A DNA stretch of 64,000 nucleotides from NCBI RefSeq assembly GCF_025717555.1, contig NZ_JAJIRP010000002.1:553300-617299 (forward strand), written 5' to 3'. Below the pieces are notes generated by a model, which saw nothing but the letters and a program-made list of their open reading frames with translations, was not told where the DNA came from and made no database searches. The stretch's first letter is position 1. Every line of letters begins with the position of its first letter. A program made the position numbers and the translations under genes. Below, piece by piece: positions 48,577-56,632 of this stretch. The stretch comes from Paucibacter sp. B2R-40. Its GTDB lineage: Bacteria; Pseudomonadota; Gammaproteobacteria; Burkholderiales; Burkholderiaceae_C.

Positions 48577-51369
48577 TCAGAACTTGTAGCTCGCACCCAG
48601 CAAGACTGTGCGGCCCCACTTGATGTACTCAAGCGGACGGTCCTTGGTGCCAGCATAGGTCTGGAACGCTGCGTCGGCCAAGTTATTGACTTGCAGCAGC
48701 AGACCCAGGCCCTTCAGGCTGCCTTGGTTGAAGCTATAGCCCACTTGCGCATCGGTGATGTTCTCGCCCACCACATAACGCACGGTCCGATTGCCATTGA
48801 AGTTGCCGATCTCACCGATGAAGTCGGAGCGACGACGCTGGCTGATGCGGGCTTCGAAGCCTGAGTTCTCGTAATAGAAAGTCATGCTGCTGACGTTCTT
48901 GGACAGGCCCGGCAAGGTGATGTTGGCCTCACCGACGGCGCTGACGCTGCCTGGATCGGGCTTGATCTTGATGTCGCTGTTGGTGATCGAGGTGCTGGCA
49001 GAGATACCAAAACCGTTCAACATCGGTGCGAATAAGTTGAAAGGCAAGGAGGCCGACAACTCGATACCTTGCAGCTTGCCGCCCTTGCCGTTGAAGGCCG
49101 AGCGGTACTGACCAATCTTCTGCGCAGGTGGCGAGCCAACGGGTGGGACATAGCTGGCCACGAAAGGCGAGAAGTCAACTTCGCGGCTGTCTTCGTAGAT
49201 ATAGGTCTTCAAGTCCTTGTGGTAAGCGGCCACGGCAACATAGGCCTTGGTCGCGAAGTACTTTTCATAGGACAAGTCGAAGGCATTGGCCTTCCAAGGA
49301 TCAAGCTGCGGATTGCCGCCGTTGGCACTTGGCTTGCCGGTCGCCTTGTCGACATTGAAGTCCAGGGCAGCGCGCAGTTGGTCAACGCGCGGGCGTGCGG
49401 TCTGCTGAGCCGCACCGAAGCGCACGGTCTGGTCACTGCCCAGGCCGAACACCAGGTTCATCTGTGGCAACACATCGGTGAACTTCTTGCCGGCGCTGAA
49501 AGGCTTGACTTGCTGTCCGGCCGGCGCTGTGCCGTCCCAATAGTTGGCGCTGGAGGATTGATCGACGTTCTGCACCTGCACACCGACATTGCCGCGCAGC
49601 GTAATGCCGCCCAGGTTGGAATCGATATTGGCCATCGCGTAAGCGGTGCTGGTCTTCTCGTAGACATTCCAGGCCTTGGCGATCAGGTAGTCTTTGTCTT
49701 CGACCGGGTTGAAGCTCATGTACTTGGCGACCGAGCCGGGCACGTTCCAGGCCGGGATAGAGCCCAGATTGGAGCCTGCAAAGCTGAGGTCAACCGGCGC
49801 GTATTGCAGCTCCGACGAGATGGTGGTTTCGCCTTGCTTGCCGAGAACGATATCGCCTTCGGGCTGGCGCTTCTTCTTTGAGCGGTCGGCATAATTGAAG
49901 CCGATATCAAAGTCAGAAAAATAGCTGCTCATCGATTCCGGCGCGGGGATCTTGCCGGCCAGCTTGAAGCTCTTCAACTCGTCTTCGACGCTTGGCGTGC
50001 GGCCATAGCCGGAGCCGTAGATACTGTTACGCAAGTACAGCTTGCTCGGGTCCGAATAGTCCCGCGCCGGGTTCATGGTCATGAAGCCGTCGTTCGGGAA
50101 GGCCACGGTCAGCACATCCAATTGCTTGGCCGGCACCAACTGGGTGTTGTTCTCAAGGTAGAGCTCTTCGCGCTTGGCCTTGGAGTAGCCGAGGTCGGCC
50201 ACCATCGAGGCACCGCCGAGCTTGAAGGCATTGTTCCAGCCCAGCGCGTTGATCTTGTCTTCGCGCTTGTTGTACTGACCACGCACCAGCGGATAGACAT
50301 TGGTGACTACGCCGCCGACCACGGTGTTGGTCGCGTTGACGGTAGACGAAGTCCAATTACAAGCAGGCTTGCAAGGATAGTCGCCGTTGTAGTACAGGTG
50401 CGACTCGAACTGGTTCGAGGTGTCTTCTTGCGTCGCCTTGGAGGTGAACATGTCCAGCGTGCTGCTGAAGTCGGCCGAAGGCTTCCATTCCAGTGTGGCC
50501 ATCAGGCCGTCACGCTTGGTCGAGCCAGTACGGCGCAGGGCCTTGACACCGTCGGTCAGGTAAGCGCCCTTGGCAACGCCGGGCCGCTGGCCGCCGTCCG
50601 AAGGGTTGGCGAAGAAGGGTTCGTAAGTACCGGTCTGGTTTTCCTGTACCGGTGTTTCCTGGTGAGCGTAGCCGATTGCCAGACCCACAGTGCGGTTGGC
50701 AAATTGGTCGATATAGCTGGCGCTGAGGCGGTTGCCACGGTCGCTCGAGTCGGCTGCAGAGCCGAGCGAGTTCTGCGAGATGCGGCCGTTCAAGGCCACC
50801 ACCGACTTGCCAAAGTTCAAAGGACGCACGGTCTGCATATCGATCGTGCCGGACAAGCCCTGGCCAACCATGGCTGCGTTCGGTGTCTTGTAGACGACCA
50901 CGCCGCTCAAGAGTTCGGACGGGTACTGGTCGAACTCGACCGAGCGGTTGTCACCGGTGCTGACCAGCTCGCGGCCGTTCAGCAAGGTGGTGGCGAAGTC
51001 GGGCGACAGGCCACGCACGCTGATCACCGAAGCCCGACCGGCCGAGCGCTGGGCCGACAAACCCGGCAAGCGCGAGATCGCCTCGGCGATGCTGTTGTCG
51101 GGCAACTTGCCGATGTCTTCGGCGGAGATCGCCTCAACGATCGAATCGGAATTCTTCTTGACCGAAATCGCCGCCTCAATACCGCGACGGATACCGGTCA
51201 CGGTGACCGTATCCAGCGTGTTGGGCGTGGCCGCCGTGGCTGGCGCCTGCTGGGCAAAGCCAGCCGATGCCAAAGCCAGCAAACCGCAGCCAATGGCCAC
51301 CGGCTTGAACTTAAAAATCTCGCGCTGCAGTGCGGACATCTGCTTGCGCTTCTCTACGGAAGTACTCAT
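48577..51369 (-). CDS. TonB-dependent outer-membrane receptor, probable maltodextrin uptake
   Basis: This 930-residue receptor has a signal peptide (cleavage near ASAGFAQQ, about residue 39) and a TonB box-like start TVTVTGIRRGIEAAI. The plug domain (SAEDIGKLPDNSIAEAISRLPGL, ISVRGLSPDFATTLLNGRELVS) is followed by a long beta barrel ending in the aromatic LGASYKF. It resembles the TIGR01782-type receptors that take up maltodextrins and other oligosaccharides in Caulobacter and Xanthomonas. The start ATG 51369 is preceded by GAGGAGACAAATCA. The neighbouring glucokinase and mal genes support alpha-glucan uptake. Substrate is inferred from context. Confidence 0.9.
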   Translation of the reverse strand: MSTSVEKRKQMSALQREIFKFKPVAIGCGLLALASAGFAQQAPATAATPNTLDTVTVTGIRRGIEAAISVKKNSDSIVEAISAEDIGKLPDNSIAEAISRLPGLSAQRSAGRASVISVRGLSPDFATTLLNGRELVSTGDNRSVEFDQYPSELLSGVVVYKTPNAAMVGQGLSGTIDMQTVRPLNFGKSVVALNGRISQNSLGSAADSSDRGNRLSASYIDQFANRTVGLAIGYAHQETPVQENQTGTYEPFFANPSDGGQRPGVAKGAYLTDGVKALRRTGSTKRDGLMATLEWKPSADFSSTLDMFTSKATQEDTSNQFESHLYYNGDYPCKPACNWTSSTVNATNTVVGGVVTNVYPLVRGQYNKREDKINALGWNNAFKLGGASMVADLGYSKAKREELYLENNTQLVPAKQLDVLTVAFPNDGFMTMNPARDYSDPSKLYLRNSIYGSGYGRTPSVEDELKSFKLAGKIPAPESMSSYFSDFDIGFNYADRSKKKRQPEGDIVLGKQGETTISSELQYAPVDLSFAGSNLGSIPAWNVPGSVAKYMSFNPVEDKDYLIAKAWNVYEKTSTAYAMANIDSNLGGITLRGNVGVQVQNVDQSSSANYWDGTAPAGQQVKPFSAGKKFTDVLPQMNLVFGLGSDQTVRFGAAQQTARPRVDQLRAALDFNVDKATGKPSANGGNPQLDPWKANAFDLSYEKYFATKAYVAVAAYHKDLKTYIYEDSREVDFSPFVASYVPPVGSPPAQKIGQYRSAFNGKGGKLQGIELSASLPFNLFAPMLNGFGISASTSITNSDIKIKPDPGSVSAVGEANITLPGLSKNVSSMTFYYENSGFEARISQRRRSDFIGEIGNFNGNRTVRYVVGENITDAQVGYSFNQGSLKGLGLLLQVNNLADAAFQTYAGTKDRPLEYIKWGRTVLLGASYKF

Positions 51370-51461
51370 TGATTTGTCTCCTCAAGCGTCAAAAAACAAA
51401 GGGGTGGACCCAGACAACTCGGTGTTGTGCGAAGGGATGGAGATCCGAACGTCTCAACCGT

Positions 51462-51495
51462 GTTTGTACCAAAACTAGATTTATTTCATACAAAC
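51462..51495. promoter_or_regulatory. Inverted repeat upstream of the TonB receptor
   Basis: GTTTGTA and TACAAAC are perfect 7-bp arms separated by 20 bases, about 93-126 bases upstream of the receptor start. Spacing of about two helical turns and a half fits a dimeric regulator site, but no regulator can be named. Confidence 0.4.
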
Positions 51496-51544
51496 GTAAA
51501 CCCTAGCCGTTGCTTTACTACTACCTATTTACGGCAAACTACAG

Positions 51545-51574
51545 CAAAAAACAGCGGGTTTACGCCTGTTTTTG
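51545..51574 (-). terminator. Terminator after glk
   Basis: AAAAACAGCG-GGTTTA-CGCCTGTTTTT forms a hairpin with one bulged base; read leftward it ends in TTTTTT. It lies 112-141 bases after the glucokinase stop and should separate that transcript from the TonB receptor, though it could also act as an attenuator. Confidence 0.65.
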
Positions 51575-51626
51575 CCACTTAATTAGGCAATAAAGCCACT
51601 TCAAGACCAATTTAAAACTTTAGTGA

Positions 51627-51641
51627 TGTAGCTTGACTACA
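51627..51641. promoter_or_regulatory. HexR/RpiR-like palindrome upstream of the TonB receptor
   Basis: TGTAGCTTGACTACA has perfect TGTAG/CTACA arms. It matches the HexR consensus at 13 of 15 positions. Confidence 0.6.
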
Positions 51642-51648
51642 TGTTTTA

Positions 51649-51663
51649 TGTAGAGGAACTACT
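51649..51663. promoter_or_regulatory. Second, weaker HexR-like palindrome
   Basis: TGTAGAGGAACTACT has arms TGTAG and CTACT, 22 bases (two helical turns) from the centre of the previous site. The centre is off-consensus, so this is a weaker candidate. Confidence 0.4.
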
Positions 51664-51685
51664 TCGATGGGGTACTCAGGCCCGC

Positions 51686-52702
51686 TCACTCATGCTGCTG
51701 CTCAAGCGCCAGCGCCGCACCACTGAGCGCCGCCAAGGTGTCGGTGATCAAGGCGGTCGGGATCGGGGTCAGATAGTCGCGAAAGCGCCCCTTGGCCTCG
51801 AAGCGCTCACGAAAGCGCGAAGCAAAAAAGAGCTCACCCAGACGCGGCACGATGCCGCCGCCGATATAAACACCGCCGCGCGCACCCAGGGTCAGCGCAA
51901 CATTGCCAGCAAAGCCGCCGAGCAAGGCGCAAAACACATCCAGGGTCTCAGCGCAGATCGCGTCTTCGCCGACCAAGCCACGCTCGACGATCAACTCCGC
52001 ACTGAGTGCCTGGTAGCCAGTTGCACCGCGCACCGCCGCCACCGACTCATGCAAGAGCGGCAAACCGATGCCGGACAGAAAGCGCTCGGCCGACACATGC
52101 TCATAGCTGCGCCACATATGCGCAAGCAACTCGCTCTCGAACGCGTCGGCGGGCGCCAAGCTCATATGCCCACCTTCGCCGGGCAGCGCCACCCATTCAC
52201 CATTGGCAAACACCACGCCGGCCACACCCAAACCGGTACCCGGCCCGATCACCGCAAAGGTGTTGACACCGGCCGATGTGCCCTGACCCGGCACGCCGGT
52301 GCTCGCACACCATTGCCGCAATTGCCCCGGCTGCAACTTGGGCAAAGACAGTGCCAGCGCCTCGAAGTCATTCAACACCAGCAAGGATTCCAGCCCCAAC
52401 GAGCGCTGCACTTCGGCGCGCGAAAAGCTCCAATGACCATTGGTCAGTTCAACACGGTCGGCCACCACCGCCGTGGCCACGGCAAAAGCCGCGCGCCGAG
52501 GCGCCACCTCGGCCCCCGCCTGCACCAACAGTGGCCGCAAGCCCTGCAGATAGGCCTGCACCGCCGCCACCGGCCCGGCGTGATCCGACACCGGCATCAC
52601 CGCAATATGCATCACCTCGGCGCCGCGCGCGGCCACCCAGCCAAAACGCGCATTGCTGCCGCCGATATCGGCCACCAAGCAGGGGTAAGCCCTGGCGCTC
52701 AT
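51686..52702 (-). CDS. glk: Glucokinase
   Basis: This 338-residue glucokinase of the Glk (COG0837) family phosphorylates glucose with ATP. The N-terminal phosphate-binding motif is LVADIGGSNARFGWV. The glucose-binding segment follows as VVADRVELTNGHWSFSR, with LLVLNDFEALALSLPKL, the second ATP loop GPGTGLGVAGVV and EGGHMSLAP. ATG 52702 (MSARAYP) places the motif near residue 10 as in relatives; the frame is open to a GTG at 52798. It is a paralogue of the N-terminal half of the divergent fusion gene. Glucose made by MalQ and the GH13 enzymes is its expected substrate. Confidence 0.93.
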   Translation of the reverse strand: MSARAYPCLVADIGGSNARFGWVAARGAEVMHIAVMPVSDHAGPVAAVQAYLQGLRPLLVQAGAEVAPRRAAFAVATAVVADRVELTNGHWSFSRAEVQRSLGLESLLVLNDFEALALSLPKLQPGQLRQWCASTGVPGQGTSAGVNTFAVIGPGTGLGVAGVVFANGEWVALPGEGGHMSLAPADAFESELLAHMWRSYEHVSAERFLSGIGLPLLHESVAAVRGATGYQALSAELIVERGLVGEDAICAETLDVFCALLGGFAGNVALTLGARGGVYIGGGIVPRLGELFFASRFRERFEAKGRFRDYLTPIPTALITDTLAALSGAALALEQQHE

Positions 52703-52870
52703 GCCATCCCACTCAAGGACAACAGCACAGATCGACCACAGAAAGTATTTGCTCGCACGATAGCTCTCGACTGGAAAGACCCAAGGCGGCACATGCACAC
52801 CTCAAGTTGATACTGACCTCAGCGGCAAACAGCCCACCGCCAAGCACTTCATTCATTTCACGAGGCGTAA

Positions 52871-52885
52871 GGTAACAAAACTACA
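52871..52885. promoter_or_regulatory. HexR/RpiR-like site upstream of glk
   Basis: GGTAACAAAACTACA fits the HexR consensus at 13 of 15 positions, including an all-A/T centre. It lies about 170 bases upstream of the glk start. Confidence 0.55.
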
Positions 52886-53013
52886 TTCACTGCGCAATAG
52901 CGCCTTTCCCGAATCGCTGCGATTCCTAATTTTTCTCCCATGAAACAGAGAGCCAAAGGGTATACCGGCTCGAATCAGCCAGCAAAATCGTGCACCCACT
53001 CGTCCCAACTTGA

Positions 53014-53028
53014 TGTAGTCTCGCTACA
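53014..53028. promoter_or_regulatory. HexR/RpiR-like site upstream of the glk-hexR fusion
   Basis: TGTAGTCTCGCTACA has perfect TGTAG/CTACA arms and an off-consensus centre. It is about 160 bases upstream of the fusion gene, consistent with autoregulation. Confidence 0.6.
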
Positions 53029-53186
53029 TTCATTCGCAAGCTGCCAGCGCTTGCGCACCCGTCATCGCCGCCCAAGAGCCGGGCATCAAAGGGATAGACC
53101 GGCAGCCTCTGGCGTGGTGACAGCCCCATAATGCTGCGCACGCCCACGACCTGTCGCCCTACTTTCACAGCCCCGCGAAATCAGCC

Positions 53187-55121
53187 ATGCCCTCGACCTT
53201 TGACAGCCCGCGCCTGATTGCCGACATCGGCGGCACTTACGCCCGTTTCGCGCTTGAAACAAACCCCGGAGAATTCAGCCAGATTGCTTCGCTGCGCTGC
53301 GCCGACTACCCCGATTTCCACGCCACGGTCAGCGCCTACCTGGCCAACCTGAGTGGCATGAGTGCGAGCACCCCGATCGAGCATGCGGCAATAGCGATCG
53401 CCTACCCGGTCGAAGACGACATGGTGCGCATGACCAATTACCACTGGCAGTTCTCAATTGAAGAAATGCGCCAGCGCCTCAAGCTCGACACCTTGGTGGT
53501 GGTGAATGACTTCACCGCCCTGGCGATGGCGCTGCCCAGGCTCAACGCCAATGAGGTGCAGCAGATCGGTGGCGGCCAGGCGCGCATGCCGAGCGTGATC
53601 GGCCTGCTCGGTTCCGGCACCGGCCTGGGCCTGTCGGGCCTGATCCCGGCCGCCGACGCCTGGGTGGCGCTGGGCACCGAGGGTGGCCACACCGCCTTTG
53701 CGCCGCGCGACGAGCGCGAGATCGCGGTGCTGCGCTATGCGATGAAGCAGTTCGAGCATGTCTCGTTCGAACGCCTGCTGTCCGGACCCGGCCTGGCCTT
53801 GATCTATCGCGCCTTGGCCGAGCGTGCCGGCACAGCGGCCGAAGACCTACAAGCACCCGAGATCACGCTGCGCGCACTGGAGCAGCGTGACGCCTTGTGC
53901 GAAGAAACGCTGGAGGTCTTCTGCGCCGTCTTGGGCACAGCCGCGGCCGACTTGGCGGTGACGCTGGGCGCTTTTGGCGGCATCTATATCGGCGGCGGCA
54001 TCGTGCCCAAGCTGGGCGAATATTTCGCGCGCTCCTGCTTCCGGGCGCGCTTCGAGGACAAGGGCCGCTTCACCGCCTATGTGGCGGCGATTCCAACCTT
54101 TGTCATCACCGCCGAACACGCCACCTTCAAGGGCGCCTCGGCCATTCTCGAGGCGCAGCTGCGCAATTTGCAGACCACGCCCGGCGCCGGGCTGCTGGGC
54201 CAGATCAGGCGCGCGCGCCCGGAGTTGTCGCCGGCCGAGCTGCGCGTGGCCGAACACATCCTGGCGCACCCGCGCTCGGCGCTGAACGACCCGATCGCCA
54301 CGATTGCGCGCGCCGCCCAAGTCAGCCAGCCGACCGTCATCCGCTTTTGCCGCACGCTGGGCTGCGAGGGTCTGTCCGACTTCAAGCTGCGCCTGGCCTC
54401 GGGCCTGACCGGCACCGTGCCGGTCACGCACACGCAGGTCAATCTGGATGACTCGATGCTGGAACTGGGCGCCAAGGTGCTGGGCAACACCGCCTCGGCG
54501 ATATTGCAGGTGCGCAGCCAACTCAACCGCGACATGATGGCGCGGGCGGTCGAGCTGCTGCTACATGCCGGTCGGATCGAGTTCTACGCGCTGGGCCATT
54601 ACGGCGTGGTGGCGCAAGACGCCGAGTACAAGTTCCTGCGCTTTGGCATGCCCAGCTCGGCCTACACCGACCCGCGCCTGCAGCTGCTGGCGGCCAATGT
54701 CTTGAAGCCCGGCGACGTGGCTGTGGTGATCAGCAATAGCGGCCGCCTGCCCGAGCTGCTGGAGGTGGTGGAGCGCGCGCATCAACGCGGCGCCTTGGTG
54801 GTGGCCATCACGGCCGGCCAATCGCCACTCGCGCGCAAGGCCGATGTGACCTTGATCGTCGATCACACCGAAGATGTGGAAACCCATGTGCCCATGGTCA
54901 GCCGCATCCTGCACCTGCTGGTGATCGATATCTTGGCAGTGGGCGTGGCAATGCGGCGCAATGCCGACGGCCTGGACCCGCTTGGCAACTCGAGCCTGCT
55001 GGAGCTGGACGAGCCCGGCCGCACTGCGGATCAGAGCAGCGGCCAGCCACAGGCCAAACGCACGGCGCCTGGCGTCAGCCTGGCCTCGCCCTTGGCGCGT
55101 TTGACTTCACACAGCCGCTAA
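53187..55121 (+). CDS. Bifunctional glucokinase / RpiR-family (HexR-like) regulator
   Basis: This 644-residue fusion joins a glucokinase to a transcription factor. The Glk half (about 1-335) has LIADIGGTYARFALE, NDFTALAMALPRL, GSGTGLGLSGLI and EGGHTAFAP. The RpiR helix-turn-helix is at about 345-420 (LRVAEHILAHPRSALNDP, QVSQPTVIRFCRTLGCEGLSDFKLRLA). A SIS sugar-phosphate-binding domain is at about 450-600 (IEFYALGHYGVVAQDAEYKF, VAVVISNSGRLPELLEV). HexR relatives respond to the Entner-Doudoroff intermediate KDPG. A similar fused protein is known in Burkholderia. Palindromes of HexR type occur at several promoters here. The 3' end overlaps the MATE gene end by four bases. Confidence 0.93.
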   Translation: MPSTFDSPRLIADIGGTYARFALETNPGEFSQIASLRCADYPDFHATVSAYLANLSGMSASTPIEHAAIAIAYPVEDDMVRMTNYHWQFSIEEMRQRLKLDTLVVVNDFTALAMALPRLNANEVQQIGGGQARMPSVIGLLGSGTGLGLSGLIPAADAWVALGTEGGHTAFAPRDEREIAVLRYAMKQFEHVSFERLLSGPGLALIYRALAERAGTAAEDLQAPEITLRALEQRDALCEETLEVFCAVLGTAAADLAVTLGAFGGIYIGGGIVPKLGEYFARSCFRARFEDKGRFTAYVAAIPTFVITAEHATFKGASAILEAQLRNLQTTPGAGLLGQIRRARPELSPAELRVAEHILAHPRSALNDPIATIARAAQVSQPTVIRFCRTLGCEGLSDFKLRLASGLTGTVPVTHTQVNLDDSMLELGAKVLGNTASAILQVRSQLNRDMMARAVELLLHAGRIEFYALGHYGVVAQDAEYKFLRFGMPSSAYTDPRLQLLAANVLKPGDVAVVISNSGRLPELLEVVERAHQRGALVVAITAGQSPLARKADVTLIVDHTEDVETHVPMVSRILHLLVIDILAVGVAMRRNADGLDPLGNSSLLELDEPGRTADQSSGQPQAKRTAPGVSLASPLARLTSHSR

Positions 55122-56524
55122 CTGCTCGCCTCACCGGCAGGTGTTTGGGCGGCGCCACGCACGCGCCGGTGCGCCGCGCGGGCGCTGGGCACCCAGGCCT
55201 GGGTGGCCCAGCGGCGCCACATCAACAGACCCCTGATCCATTCATCCAAGGCATAGGCGATCCACAAGCCCGGCAAGCCCAGCCCCAAGTGGACGCCCAA
55301 AAACCAGCTGCCACCGGCCAAGACAACCAACATCGAAGCCGCGCCGGCGATGACCGGATAACGCGCATCCCCAGCGGCACGCAGCGCATTGATGACGACC
55401 AGATTGAAGGTGCGCCCCGGCTCCAGCAGCACGGTCAGCCACAGCAGCGTCACACCCGCCGCGATGATGGCCGGTTCATTGGTGAACCAGCCCATCAGCC
55501 AAGGCCCGGCCAAAGCCGCCGCCAACGCGACGACCACGCTGACCACCAGGCCGCGCGCCAGCGCCCGCCGCACCAGGCTATGCGCCGCATGCAGGCGGCC
55601 GGCACCGATCAGATGGCCCACCACGATCTCGACTGCGAAGCCGGTGGCGATGCCGAACATCATCACAAAACCCATCAGCTGCAAGGCATAGGCTTGCGTG
55701 GCCAAGACCGTGGCGCCCAAGCTGGCCGCCACACTGACGCTGACCACAAAGGCCAGTCGGTAGGCGATGTTCTCGGCCGCACCCGGCAAGCCGATGTGCA
55801 AGACCGCTGCCAGCTCCCGCGCGGGCAAGCGCCACCAATCAGACCAGCGTGGCCGCAGCCCCAGGCGCGCACGCCACAACAGCAGATGCAGCGCCAGGCC
55901 CAGGGCCCGACTCAGGCCCAGCGCCAAGGCGAAGCCGGTCAAGCCCATCGCAGGCACAAAGCCCCAGCCCAGCATCAAGGGCAGCGCCAGCGCGAGGTGG
56001 CACAACTGCATCGCCACCACCACCGCGAGCGCCTCGCGGCTGCGCAGATGGGCGCGCATCACGCTGGACATCGTGGCGTTCCAGGCATCCAACAGCAAGG
56101 CCGGCGCCAACACCTGCAAGAACGGCGTCGCCAAGGGCATCACCTCGGCCGGCGCGTTCAGCAAGCGCAACAGCGGCGCGGCGCCGAGCACGGCGGCCAA
56201 GGCCGCGATGCCGCCGATCCAGCTGCTGGCACCCAGCACCGCACGCGCGACCGCGTCCGCCGCCGCACGCTGCCCGGCGCCCAGGTTTTGCGTCAGCACC
56301 ACGCTGACGCCGGCCCCAATCACCCGGAACAAGATGAACAGCGTCGCTGACACCTGCAGGCCCAAAGCGAAGGCGCCTGCCGAGACATCTGAAATCCGCG
56401 CCGCCAAGGCCGTGCCGACCAGGCCCAGCGCCATCGATAGCCACAGCTCCATGAACAAGGGCCAGACGATGCTGAGCAAACGGGGCGCCGGTAGTGGGGC
56501 TTGAGGGCGTGTGGAACTGGACAT
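55118..56524 (-). CDS. MATE-family efflux transporter
   Basis: This is a multidrug and toxin extrusion transporter of about 468 residues with twelve predicted membrane segments. Family-like pieces are SIVWPLFMELWLSMALGLVGTALAARIS at the start, LPGAAENIAYRLAFVVS in the middle and NLVVINALRAAGDARYPV in the C-terminal half. I choose ATG 56524 (MSSSTRPQAP); the frame upstream to 56662 overlaps the divergent regulator. Substrate unknown; drug or metabolite export driven by Na+ or H+ is the family norm. Confidence 0.9.
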   Translation of the reverse strand: MSSSTRPQAPLPAPRLLSIVWPLFMELWLSMALGLVGTALAARISDVSAGAFALGLQVSATLFILFRVIGAGVSVVLTQNLGAGQRAAADAVARAVLGASSWIGGIAALAAVLGAAPLLRLLNAPAEVMPLATPFLQVLAPALLLDAWNATMSSVMRAHLRSREALAVVVAMQLCHLALALPLMLGWGFVPAMGLTGFALALGLSRALGLALHLLLWRARLGLRPRWSDWWRLPARELAAVLHIGLPGAAENIAYRLAFVVSVSVAASLGATVLATQAYALQLMGFVMMFGIATGFAVEIVVGHLIGAGRLHAAHSLVRRALARGLVVSVVVALAAALAGPWLMGWFTNEPAIIAAGVTLLWLTVLLEPGRTFNLVVINALRAAGDARYPVIAGAASMLVVLAGGSWFLGVHLGLGLPGLWIAYALDEWIRGLLMWRRWATQAWVPSARAAHRRVRGAAQTPAGEASS

Positions 56525-56632
56525 CAAAATGCAGGCGGGCGAACAAAACGTAGACTGCGCGGTGCAGCGCTGGCGATTGTTGCGCCAGCGAGCCGCCCCG
56601 GCGTCCACCCCCTCAGTTGAGTTTGTTTCGCC

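Larger units (their letters stand above)
51370..51685. other. Control region upstream of the TonB receptor
   Basis: This 316-base AT-rich spacer holds, in leftward order, two HexR-like palindromes (51627-51663), a terminator hairpin (51545-51574) and a wide inverted repeat GTTTGTA-N20-TACAAAC (51462-51495). A degenerate HexR half-site, AACTACA, ends at 51543. The receptor promoter should lie in the left part. Confidence 0.7.
52703..53186. other. Divergent glk / glk-hexR intergenic region
   Basis: No convincing ORF lies in these 484 bases. They hold HexR-like palindromes at 52871-52885 (glk side) and 53014-53028 (fusion side) and a small hairpin GCAAGC/GCTTGC at 53036-53054. Promoters for both genes must lie here, but I cannot place the hexamers with confidence. 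Confidence 0.7.

Noticed and set aside
50122..51372. 416-codon rightward open frame across the TonB receptor
   Set aside because: Antisense to the plug and barrel of a clear receptor.
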